A DNA stretch of 64,000 bases from positions 6,965,547 to 7,029,546 of the forward strand of contig CM074193.1 in assembly GCA_037179385.1 (NCBI GenBank), read 5' to 3'. A model generated the notes under the pieces. That model saw nothing but the letters and a program-made list of their open reading frames with translations. It had not been told where the DNA came from and ran no database searches. The translations under genes were made by a program, and so were the position numbers. Source of the stretch: Holothuria scabra. Lineage: Eukaryota > Echinodermata > Holothuroidea > Aspidochirotida > Holothuriidae. Below, piece after piece: positions 1 through 10,506 of the stretch; the first letter of the stretch is position 1; the number at the start of each line of letters is the position of its first letter.

Positions 1-436
1 AGCGCCAGAGAGGTGCTAAGGGGAGCCAAGTTGAACAGGGGATGCATCTCTCAGTTATGGTGGATGGTCCCCACTGTATAAACATTTTCCATTCTTTTCA
101 AGGGAGCAAAGATGGGTATGTTATTTGTTGTTCAGAAAGTGACAGGTATAGCTCCAATGGTGTACTTCCTTGTGTATCTTAAAGGAAGTGCAATTATTAT
201 TTTTTTTTTGATAAAAACCACAAAACTTTAAATTTAATTTTAAAATCCAGATCAACATTATATTTAAAATCCAAATTTTTAATCTTTCTTTCGTAACATT
301 TTATTTAAAAATCCTCAGAAAAATCTCTGGGTTTGGCCATAGATTTGGATTGCTTATGCCTCTTATGAAGGATTTCATCATTCCCTTGGAAAGAGACTGG
401 CACCATACCAGATGCTGTGACTTCTTATATCACATA
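1..436. other. AT-rich non-coding stretch, nothing recognised
   Basis: No exon, RNA gene or element boundary could be supported. The reading frames here are short and low in complexity, with A- and T-runs at about 190-310. Confidence 0.5.
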
Positions 437-630
437 CTACAATGATATAATCATGGGTGGAAAAAGTTGGGAAGCTGAGAATCTCCTTTCCAGGAAATTT
501 GGACATCTGTAGGGAAATTTCCCTTTTCTGTACATGAAAATACAGGGAGAATTGTGGGAAATTTCACTCTCTTCCTGGGAACTAATCCTTCTCGCTTCCT
601 GGGACATAAGAATTTTTCCAGCCTTGGCTG
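437..630 (-). repeat. Dispersed ~200 bp repeat, copy A (inverse of 56185-56395)
   Basis: Read on the minus strand, this matches 56185-56395 in order: CCAAGGCTGGAAAAAT at the start, blocks of AATTTCCC in the middle and AACTTTTTCCAC at the end. Both copies begin and end with related TGGAAAAA-type sequence in inverted orientation, as expected of a short MITE. No coding capacity is seen. The longest frame through it is low in complexity and not conserved between the copies. Confidence 0.6.
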
Positions 631-784
631 TAGTACCGTAAAACGGGGTAATTTTGGCAGGTTTTTCACTTAAAGCTCCCTCTACCTCAAACAAAGGTAC
701 ATGTTATATAAGGGAATGGTGCATATAGTATGATGTTCGTCTGAACTCAATTAAAGTGCGGCTATTCTTGGGCAATAACTATTA

Positions 785-3700
785 TAACGAAGTGGACTGT
801 TCTAGGTCAGGTTATTAAGTGACGGATGACTTACCCTAAATATTTCGTAGGAACTCCAAATTGCACGTTTCGAACGAAAATATCAATATCTCGAAATTTA
901 ATAAGAAAACGAATTTATAATATAATTAAACTTGGCCAATGTGACCAAGTATCAGTGTGTTAACGTTTTTGAAGTTAAATCACATACTTGTGAATTTCAT
1001 TTTAGAGGATATCATATTCCAAAGTTGAAGATAATTGAAAGCTGCCATATTTTTTGTTGTGGTCACGTGGTACAATCCCCTGTCGGCTGGCGAAAAATTT
1101 AAAATGATAGAGTAGAAACCATCTGTAATCCGTTGGTGGTAAAATCAAACTGATAAATTAATGTATCACTTCGAAAATACAATTTGAAAAGAATGTCACG
1201 TCTCCGAGTCTAGAGTTTCGGAGGCGCCCATAGAAATAACAAGTAAAGTTTTGCCTGCTAGGTTCATCCTTTGTATGTCATGCCTGCTGGCTATTAAAAT
1301 TATTTTGAAAACGATAAAACTGATTGAATGTCAAGAAAAGTATGTCAATTAACTATAACCAACTGAATTATATTCGAAATGGACTGTTTTAGGTCATATA
1401 TATTAATTGACGGATAACTTACCCTTTGACTTTGGTAGAAACTCCAAACTGCACGTTTCGAACGAAAATATCTAATTCCCGTAATTTAATACGGGAAACA
1501 AATACATATTGTAACAAAACTTAAACAAGGAAACAAATCGACAGTGTGATAATGTTTTTGTTAGGGAGCTAGCCCCCTAATCATTTACACTGTCCGGAAC
1601 GAAAGGTTTAAAGGTCCCATTCTATTGAGGATATCGTGACATAGAAAGAAACCCATTTCTTAAGTTCCGCTTTCAGGCCCATAAGAACAGGTGGGACCAT
1701 AAAAGGCCCCCAAAATGACAATCTATAGCGCTTTTGAGAACATCAATAAAATTAAAAAACACTGCAAGTACCAAAACCAGAAAATTGAAATATAAAAATT
1801 AAGAAAACGAAATCCGGGGCATTCACCACTTAAGAAGGGCTCAAAGTAGGGCCCAAGTAGGGTCTCAATTACACTTTTGAGAAAAAAGTTGAAACTGATA
1901 CCATTTAGTCTGAACTCATCACTGATAATAATTATCGTTAAAGAAGGACCCAAGTGGACCACAAAGGTCCCAAGTGGACCACAAAGGTCCCAAATGTGCC
2001 CATTTTAAATTGTCTGAACAAAGTCAATGTGACTAAAAATCGATCCAATTACTTTGCAGGTTTCCAAAAATGATACTTAGGACCGAAATCATTGGGAAGA
2101 TGGTCCTATAAGAGGGTCCCAAGCAGGGGCCCCAAAAGGGTCTCAATTACATTTTGAAAACAAAGCTGATAACGATACCGATTAGTCTCACTCATCACTG
2201 GTGGTAAAAATGTAGTTTAAGAAACGCTTTTCCGGGGCACTTTCGCTGAAGAAGGGCCCAAATCGACTACAACGGAACCCAAATGGACCCATTTTAACTT
2301 GTCCGAACAAAGTTAATATTAAATACTATAGAATCGGTCCACTTACGTCTAATGTTTCCACACATGATACTTAAGATCGAAATCACCTTCTTCCGATCTT
2401 CATTTTTTAGGGATATCATATTTCAAAGTTGAAGAATACTAAAAATTGCCATCGTTTTTGTTGTGGTCACGTGGTACAAACACTTGTAGGCTGGCTATTT
2501 AAGGGGTAAGATTGTGAGCGAAAAATTTAAAATCGTAAAGTAGAACTCTTGTGTAATCAGTTGGTGGTAAAATCAAAACGAGATATCTATGTATCACTTT
2601 TACATAACTCTTTGAATATAAGGTCACGTTTCCGAGTCAAGAGATTTAGAGGCGCCCATACAAATAACGTGTAGAGTTTTGCCTACTAGTTTCAGTCTTT
2701 TTATGTCATGCCTGCTGGCTATTAAAATTGTTTTGAAAACGATAAAAAGTGATTGAATGTCAAGGAGAGTATCTGCATTAACTATTACAACTGTGAATAA
2801 TTTGAAATTTACCGGTGTAGGTTAAATATATAAAGTGATGCGTGACTTACCCTAAATATTTGGTAGGAACTCCAAATTGATCTTTTCGAGCCAAAATGTA
2901 AATATCTCGATACTGAATACGGAAAACGAATAATTAACATAGTAAAATTTAGCCTTTGCAGTCACTTTTCAGTGAAATAATGTTTTTGAAGTTAAATCAC
3001 ATAGTTGCGATGTCCATTTTTGAGGATATCATATTCAAAGTTGAAGAATACTAAAAATTGCCATCGTTTTTGTTGTGGTCACGTGGTACAAACACTTGTC
3101 GGCTGGCTATTTAAGAGGTAAATTTGTGAACGAAAAATTTAAAATCGTAAAGTAGAACCTTTTTGTAATCAGTTGGTGGTAAAATCAAAACGAGATATCT
3201 ATGTATCACTTTTACATAACTCTTTGAATATAAGGTCACGTTTCAGAGTGAAGAGCTTTAAAGGTGCCCGTACATATAACGTGTAAAGTTTTGCCTGCTA
3301 GTTTCAGCCTTTTTATGTCATGCCTGCTGGCTATTAAAATTGTTTTGAAAACGATAAAAAGTGATTGAATGTCAAGGAGAAAATCTCCATTAACTATTTC
3401 AACTGAGTATAATTTGAAATTTACCGGTGTACGTTAAATATATTAAGTGACGGGTGGTTTATCCTAAATATTTCGTAGGAACTCCAAATTGCTGCTTTCG
3501 AACCAAAATATGAATATCTCGAAACCTAATACGGAAAACGAATAATTAAAATACTCAAATTTGGCCAAAAATAATCACTTCTCAGTTAAATAATGTTTTT
3601 GACGTTAAATCACATAGTTGTGATTTCCATTTTTGAGGATATCATATTTCAAAGTTGAAGAATATTGACAATTGCCATTGTGTTTGTTGTGGTCACGTGG

Positions 3701-3885
3701 TACAAACACTTGTTCCCTGGCTATGTAAGGGGTAAATTTGTTAGCGAAAAATTTAAAATCGTAAAGTAGAACCCTTTTGTTATCAGTTGGTGGTCATAAA
3801 ATCAAACGAGATATATATGTAGCAGTTTGACATAACTCTTTGAATATAAGGTCACGTTTCCGAGTCAAGAGCTTTAGATATATAT
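785..3885 (+). repeat. Tandem satellite, four diverged units of ~600 bp
   Basis: Units start near 790, 1376, 2806 and 3412. Each runs through the same ordered landmarks: AAGTGACGG-like, ACTCCAAATTGCA, AGTTAAATCACATA, GAGGATATCATATT, TTGTGGTCACGTGGTACAA, GTTGGTGGTAAAATCAAA, GTTTTGCCTGCTAG and ATGCCTGCTGGCTATTAAAA. The CACGTG landmark recurs at about 1064, 2461, 3072 and 3689, so the last three repeats are spaced about 611-617 bp apart. The second unit is interrupted by 1561-2394. The last unit stops abruptly near 3885, where GT-rich minisatellite begins. The sequence is non-coding. Confidence 0.8.
1561..2394. repeat. Insert within satellite unit 2, with its own internal duplication
   Basis: About 830 bp of unrelated sequence breaks the second satellite unit; the satellite resumes at GGGATATCATATTTC. 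Inside it a ~280 bp segment occurs twice in diverged form: GGGTCTCAATTACA is at about 1860 and again at about 2137, each followed by related ATTAGTCT..ACTCATCACTG text. Near 1945-1990 a short motif containing CAAAGGTCCCAAGTGGACCA is repeated in tandem. No transposon termini could be fixed, so it may be an insertion or an older repeat of another kind. Confidence 0.55.
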
Positions 3886-5330
3886 TTAAGGGCATTTATC
3901 GAGAGGGTATTCACTGGGGGTATTTGTCCGGGGGTATTTGTTTGGGGGTATTCGTCTGCAGGGGTAGTTGTACACTCTTAAAACACTGGGCAATATTTTC
4001 GTTGGGTAAAACGCTTTGGTTAAGTGTTGGTCAAACTTTGCTCATTTAATGGTAAAAACGTTTCTTCGATTCACGTTTATTCCACTATCCAATCATTGGG
4101 CAAACTGTTAACAAGCTTACACTCAACGGTTGGGCATATATTTGGTCTATCTACTTGTTGGGTAATTAATTGCTAATTAGCATAATGTTTGCTCATTGGT
4201 TGGGCAATAAACTTTGCGCGTTCCGCATGGGTAAATGTGATAAAAGCATTGCACACAATGAACATGTGAAAGTTAAGAACAGGCGTACGTACGTATTTCT
4301 CAGTGGTTCAAAGTCATTAGCAGCTCATCAAACGACAACTATCTCGCTGATTAATGACTCAGATTACCTTGAGGAATGGAGCTTGGGGGGTTCTTGAGTG
4401 TGTTTGAGGCTAAATACGAGTACAAGGAGTTGTGTGGAGTATTTAATGTTTATATCGAAGATATAATCAACACGATTTAGGAAGAAACTGGTGCTGCTAC
4501 TGAGCCATGGCCGAAACGTTCGCCTGCTCATCCAGGCTAGGCTAACATAGCCTAACACTATGTTTGGTACTGTAATGTGTCAATGTGAGTTTGATTAGCC
4601 TACAGACTAGGCTAGCCTACATCCTTTGGCTTACTATGGCAGCATCACGGTTTCCTAATCGTTTGATTCTATCACTGGATACTTCTCTCCTTGCCATGTG
4701 CTCATATTTATTTCAACACAATCTTCAAGTCTTCATGATGCCTTATTGTCGGATAATCTGAGCCTGATTTATAAATGGCCACATTTACTAGGGCAATGCA
4801 CTAGGGATTAGCCCAACAGTTGGTTAAAGAATATGCCCAACTGATGTTGAAAAAGCACCCACGGTTATGGAAAAGATGATGAACGTTTAACCAACGGTTG
4901 GTGAATGCATTTGCCCAACATCTTAATAAAAGACGTGCCCAACAAGTGGGTATGTTTTAAATGCTCATTTACCAAACAGTTGGGTAGTTTCCTGCCCAAC
5001 AGTTAGGTTCAAACTTTACCAAATTTGGTTGGTTAAAATTTTGCCCAACTGTTTAGGTTGTTGAATAGATGCCCAGTGTTGGTCAAAAAGTTGGGCAAAT
5101 TTTGCCCATTTTTTTTAAGAGTGTACGGGTGGGCAGTTGTCCTGGTGAGATTTGTCCGGGAGGTATTTGTCCTGTTGGTAATTGTCGGGGGGGGGGGGGT
5201 TGTCCGAGGGGGTGGTTTTCCCGGCGATAATTGTCCGGGTGGTAATCGTCGGGGGAGGGGGTAATTATCCAGGGGGTGTCCGTCCGGGGTATTTGTCTGT
5301 GGGTATCTGTCCCGACACGGCATACTCAGT
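3885..5330 (+). repeat. GT-rich minisatellite (GGGGGTATTTGTCCG-like), split by an insertion
   Basis: Degenerate ~15-16 bp units of the type GGGGGTATTTGTCCG lie at 3900-3970 and continue at 5126-5310 on the far side of the foldback element. A run of ten or more G sits near 5188. The frames across it give low-complexity Gly/Val-rich or Pro/Thr-rich peptides on opposite strands, which is what a simple repeat produces and not evidence of a gene. Confidence 0.7.
3971..5125. mobile_element. Foldback DNA element with inverted TTGGGCA motif arrays
   Basis: The ends are TACACTCTTAAAA at 3971 and its inverted match TTTTAAGAGTGTA ending at 5125. The flanking TA could be a 2 bp target duplication of the Tc1/mariner kind (inference). 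The left half repeats TTGGGTAA/TTGGGCAA in the plus sense. The right half repeats TGCCCAAC, its inverse, at about 4834, 4911, 4938, 4994 and 5043. The element has split the minisatellite that surrounds it. No transposase frame is present, so it would be non-autonomous. Confidence 0.7.
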
Positions 5331-6188
5331 GCCTGACACCTTGAGAGAAAACCTTCTTAGTATGTCATCGGTGAACCTTATGTCTACCCCGACACCCCAC
5401 ACCCACAGACCCGTGTCCTAGACAATCGGTGAACCTCACCCTCCACCTTCAAGCTATATAAAGCTCTGGTCCGCTTCATTCAGAAATAGGTTATCTTCAG
5501 CAATTCAATTTTCAAGACTATGTCTGTCAAAATCGAAAAATCTTGCATCATTTTGCATCTAGCTAGGGTTCGTGAAAAGCCCAAAATTTTTCAAAGGAGA
5601 GGGTCTCTCTCTCCTTACACCCCTTCCTTAGGTCGGCGATCAATCAGCATACTTCCCCTCTCATTGAGAGAAAGTTGCTTACGGTACCGTTGAGACGGAT
5701 GCTGGTCAACTACACCCCATCACACCCACAGACCCGCCCGCATTATTCACCTTAGGTTATGATCATATTTTGAATCGAAAGTATCGATATCTCCCCCCTT
5801 CTCCCAAACATGTATTGCTGTGCTAAAGAGGAAATGACTCTGACCGGGGACCAATAATTTTCGCAAGCAATTAAATGATGATTTTGCATAATTCCCCACA
5901 TCCTTTCTTTACGATTTACCCCAATCGATTACATCACATTAAATTCAACTGAAACGGCCGGAAAATCAGCCTACGAACGTTACTCCACTGTCGATATACT
6001 GCACTTTGCGTGAATTCGCTCAACACACGTGACCCTGTGCATTTATATATGTACAGTATACTTTTGTACACAGTTTTGCCTGCTAGATTGCCTGCTGCCT
6101 TCAGCTCGGTGTGGTTGCTCCATGGTTGGTGGGTCAAAAGGCGGGTCATAGTACGGAAGTCTTGTAGAGACAGGCAAAAGAGAAAAGT
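5331..6188. other. Non-coding interval, nothing recognised
   Basis: Contains C-rich stretches with CACACCCACAGACCCG at about 5398 and a related CACACCCACAGACCCG at about 5725, so part may be an old duplication. No exon or element end could be supported. Confidence 0.4.
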
Positions 6189-6515
6189 CGGCAAAATGAC
6201 ACTTTTCGTAAAATTGACATTTCTTAACTCTAAATTAAACTTTAAAAAATGACGAAGATCAAAATATGTCCTTTCGACGAGATTCACCATCTTTTCTACA
6301 TGGACGATATTAAGGAAAAGTACATTTTGCCAAGATCTATGAACTCGTCAAAACTGATGAAGATCTCGTCACAAATGCCAAAATTCGGAAATTGTCATTT
6401 TGCCAAATCAGAACATGTCGCCAACAAAATACGGCAAAATTCGGAAAATTGTCATTTTAGCCAGCTGGAACTTGTTTGTCGAAATGACAACATGCGGAAA
6501 ATTGACACTTTGCCG
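6189..6515. mobile_element. MITE-like element with TGTCATTTTGCC motif array
   Basis: The termini are inverted: CGGCAAAATGACACTTTTC at the left, and CGGCAAAGTGTCAATTTTC when the right end is read on the minus strand. Inside, AAATTGTCATTTT or its inverse occurs several more times (about 6395, 6440, 6483). About 327 bp, no coding frame. No clear target duplication was found. It resembles the motif-array elements at 3971, 20047 and 34063 in design but not in motif. Confidence 0.6.
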
Positions 6516-7440
6516 GTATAAAACCACTAAAATTGTGGCAGACCGCCGAATTCCCATGATTTTACCGAGATGAAACAATTGTAATTTTGTCATAGGAACC
6601 GTAAAAATTAGATAACAATACAAAGATACAACTGGAAGATTTGCAATAAGTTGTTAGTACATATATTGGTCACACATCAAGTTCTCATCAAATTGCAAAA
6701 CAGTTTGCATTTATTGCATTGCAGCAATATATTGCTTAATCGGCCGTATTGTCTGGTTTATTTATGCGGACGGTGCTTTTATAACTCTTTCTTTTTCAAT
6801 TTTTACCCTCATTCACCAGGTCTCTGACTGACACCACTTTCTGTGAAAACGCAAGTCCAAACATTTTGTGACTTTTAATAAAAATCTCTTTCGGGACAGT
6901 GATTGAAAGAGTTCTTCAGTTGTTTGATAGTACCGGTAATGAAAATTTAGATCGGGATCGAAGATGTCTTCCCTCCTTTCTCACAGCTTCAGTTTATTAC
7001 TTGCTGAATTCCTCCTCCCGGTCCGTAGCTGTCTCCGGGCCCTTAGATCTGCCTGTCAGTCCTTCCCCGCTAGGCTTCTAACACTTTCCCAGTCGCATTT
7101 TCTACTTTCCCGTCATTAATTCTGCCTTACTTCATCCCCTCGTCCTGGGCAATTTCCAGCCCTTCCAGTCAGTTAACTGTCTCGATCCCTCTGGCTTTCT
7201 CAACGTCCCGCTAGTCGTGCAATGGTGAGTCAGTGCATATCCCTTCTCTGCTGTAAAGCCTCCCTGTTTACTACTTGTCTTCCACTTTCAATCCCATTTA
7301 GCCTTCTCTCCATGCATCCGTCCTCCCCTCCCATCGGCAATAATTTCCATTTGTATTTGTTGACTTTCTTCAGATTCCCTTCCTTTTCTGGTCTTCTTTA
7401 ATTTTCCACGTTCCTTTTCCTTCTCGTTGTCTTCAGTAGT
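6516..7440 (+). other. Pyrimidine-rich lead-in to a LINE ORF1 remnant
   Basis: The plus strand becomes C/T-rich from about 6960 to 7430 and leads into the ORF1 remnant without a visible boundary. It may be the 5' region of the same retrotransposon copy. Nothing specific can be read in it. Confidence 0.3.
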
Positions 7441-7444
7441 GGTG

Positions 7445-7900
7445 ACGGCAAGACCCTTGCAAGACTGTCTCCGTTTGTAATTGAAAAAGGGATTGCTGGT
7501 TTTGTTGTCACCCCCAAGTCTGTCAAGAGACTTCGGTCTGGTGATCTACATTTAGAAGTTGATCGCAGTAACCAATCCAACAATTTGCTGAAGACTTAAT
7601 GGTTTGTAGATGTCCCAGTTCGGGTGACCCCTCAAAGGACGCTTTACAGCTGCAAAGGTTTTATTAGATGCCACGATATCAAGGACTACTCTGACGAGAA
7701 GATCCTCGATTACCTGGCTTCTCAGAATGTCGACCATGCACACCGTATTCCAGTGGTTAGGGAGGCCCACTGGCACCTTCAATGTAACATTTAACACCCC
7801 AAACTCCCCAAACACTGAAATAAGCTTTCTTGCAGGTCAGGGTTGAAAAATACATCCCCAACCCTGAGCACAAAGGTTGCAACTCTAAAAGTGTCGTCAT
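7445..7900 (+). pseudogene. Decayed non-LTR retrotransposon ORF1 (Jockey-type, nucleic-acid-binding)
   Basis: In one frame from about 7450 the translation contains LSPFVIEKGIAGFVV, PKSVKRLRSGDLHLEV, then a TAA stop, then VDVPVRVTPQRTLYSCKGFI and RCHDIKDYSDEKILDYL. The text moves to a second frame (GTFNVTFNTP) and then a third (QVRVEKYIPNPE). This order is that of the gag-like ORF1 domain that precedes the zinc knuckles in Jockey-superfamily LINEs (family knowledge). At least one in-frame stop and two frameshifts make it non-functional. The zinc knuckles and ORF2 are absent downstream. Clade assignment is tentative. Confidence 0.65.
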
Positions 7901-8544
7901 ATTTCATTTGCATGTATGAACATTGCATAAAAATACAAAAGATGCTCAATTAATCTGCCGGTATGACATCACAGATTCCCCACAACGCAATGCGTTACTG
8001 TGGTTTGAATGTTTCCTTTAAAAAGTCTTTTGAATTCATTATACTTTTGAGACGGAATTTTCACCAATGCAGAGAATCAACGTGCCTTGATTTTTTGAAG
8101 CTTTTGAAAATTGTCACCGGACTGCCGGAATATCCCATCTAACTAACTAACTAGTATCTAACTAAATATAACCAAGTCCTGACAGTTTTCTGTAGGTAAG
8201 CCAAATTGATTATGTTAGGGATTAATTTGGAGATTGTTGGGGCATGCACTCTCCTGGTTGAGAAAGGAAAGGGAAAAAAAAGAATGAAAATAAACTCTTT
8301 CACAGAAGGAAAATCATGTACCTCAATCATAAGAGCTCTAATTTGTTAAAAACGTGACTCATAATTATCATCAAACATTTGACCTAATCGGAGCATATTT
8401 TAAAAGGATTCTAAATTCGTTTAGAGGATGAAGTTGTAAGCAAGGCTTTGTCTGGAATGAATTTTTAAATAAATGAGAGACGTATATAGGTACAATGCGT
8501 TAGGTAAAACCTTACGATCATTATGGCTGACAAGTCATTCAATA

Positions 8545-9696
8545 TATTAACAAGGGTGTGTCCGTGGCGTCAAAGACCCAGTCCCTTCCCCCCTCAACAC
8601 CTCGAAGAAAAATAAAAGAGGAAAGCAAGAAAGGAAACAGTAAGCAAGAAAGGAAACAGTAAGCAAAGACTAAGGAAGATTTGGAAAATAAGAAGGAATA
8701 AAAACATGTGACCAACCATTTCCTGGTTAAAATTCACCATGAAAATTTTAATATTGGACCACAATTCAAAATAATACATCGATTTTACCAATTTAATGTA
8801 ATGTTAATTTTGTTTGACCGTATTTCCTGGTTATTTAAACCAAAAAATATAGGCTAGTCTGTGACGACCATACTGGTTAAACCAAACCAAGGTGTTTTTA
8901 GAGTGCACCGACAGACAGCTCCTATAAGACAACGAGTGTCCGATAAAAGCTTTCTGACGGAGTGGCGTCACAAATTAATTAGCATTTCATTTTCGCAGTC
9001 CTCTGATACACACCATATATTACACAATTTCTCAAATTTTAAGTTCTTTTCGATCAGAGATTGAGAAGATATTTACTAAAACCAAAGAGAATCGGATCGT
9101 ATTCCGATCCAAATTCGTTGTAGTGTGTGGCTTTATCCTTTTATTTTTCCTTTTTCCTTCCCATTTTCCTTGTTCTGCTTTCCTCGTTGCCTCTTCTTAT
9201 TTTTCTTCTTTCCTCTCTCTTCCCTTTCTCTGCCCATTTCTTTCAGTCTTTTCTCTGGCTCTCATTCACCATCCCTCAGGGGGGACATCTGGCCTAATTT
9301 TTTCTCCAAGTCAAGAGCTTGTATACCGTAGTGGAGAAAATTTTGAATTTCATGAAATAAACTTCATGAAAATAGCACTGTAGTTACTGATGTCACTTGA
9401 CGATCTGGTGTCACATATGGCAAATTTCCGTTTTTTTTTCACTTACAAAGTTCAGAGCTCGGAAAATTTTACTCAAGGTATGAGCGAGCACTTCTGCTCA
9501 GGAATCGCCTGTGGCGCGCGAAGCGGGTGGAAAATTTTGCCTAATTTGAGACAAATAATGACAAATGTGGAGCTTTTAATGGGGAGATTTCGGAATTTCA
9601 TGAGTTGTCAAAACCACACAGTAGACTGGTTTCACAAATAGCAAATTTCCGAATACTTCATTTTTCAGAGCCGCCTTCCTCCTGTAGCTACGCCAC
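8545..9696. mobile_element. Probable degenerate hAT-type element
   Basis: The right end, GTAGCTACGCCACTG at about 9680-9694, is the inverse of the CAGTGGCGTAGC terminus used by hAT elements elsewhere in this window. A possible left end is CCGTGGCGTCAAAGACCC near 8553, with flanks GGGTGTGT and GGGTGTCT (7 of 8 match). The interior has a short duplication at 8620-8660 and a GCGCGCGAAGCG-type patch at about 9517, also seen in the other hAT copies. No transposase. The left boundary is uncertain. Confidence 0.35.
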
Positions 9697-9699
9697 TGG

Positions 9700-10506
9700 G
9701 TGTCTAAGAGAAGGGGCCCAGATGCGAAATGGTGCTAAATGTTCCAATATTTTGAGTTACTCCAAAGTTTTCAAAACAAGAACTTGAAAGTGTAAGTAAT
9801 TACTTCAACGGACTATACCGTCAATTTAAATACCGGGTGTACCCTTTAACTTATTAGAATCACAACGAAAATTGTCATAGTTTGCGAAAAATTTGTGCAA
9901 AAGTTCTAATAGTAAGGAACCATTTGTAATGGAAATAAGGTAAAATAAATCCACTGCTTGACCAAAAGCGCACTTCAATCTACTCCGGGAAAAAATCACA
10001 GATCGAGGGGCGGGGGAATGGTACCCACTGGTACGGTGCTACTAAGACATTGTTGCACAGGCCTACCGGTGTAAGATTGTTGATACAAAAACATTAAAAT
10101 GTGTTTTTTTCGAGCGACACCTCATCATACACCGCAGACATGATGGAGGGTACCTCTAATTCCTGATTAAAGTCTCTTATCTACCAAACGTCGGTGTGAT
10201 TTTACTTCTCTGATAATGGTCTAAAATACGAAATGGTCGAATCGCTCGCTATACAAAGGAATGGTATCAGCGTGTCGAAATTTTGCATTAGAAATCATAC
10301 ATTTTTCTAAAAAAGTTGCATGCAGACTGTTCACCGAGACATTTTCAGTTTCCTTAAAATGCGGTTGCCAATTTCAGCCCGCCAGGCTGGTCATTCACTT
10401 ATGACCATGCACAGATTTCATTAAAACAAAGTATGGGACGATTCATCTTCTTCATATTCCTAAATGTTGTGCTCCTTTATAACCACACCTGCTGCCCTAT
10501 GCACAC
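9700..10506. other. Non-coding interval, nothing recognised
   Basis: No exon, RNA or transposon terminus could be supported. It lies between the hAT remnant and the CAGTGGCGTAGCCA element. Confidence 0.4.

Noticed and set aside
5033..5323. Proline/threonine-rich 96-codon frame on the minus strand with an opposing Gly/Val-rich frame
   Set aside because: Both are readings of the GT-rich minisatellite on opposite strands. Low complexity and lack of splice context argue against a gene.
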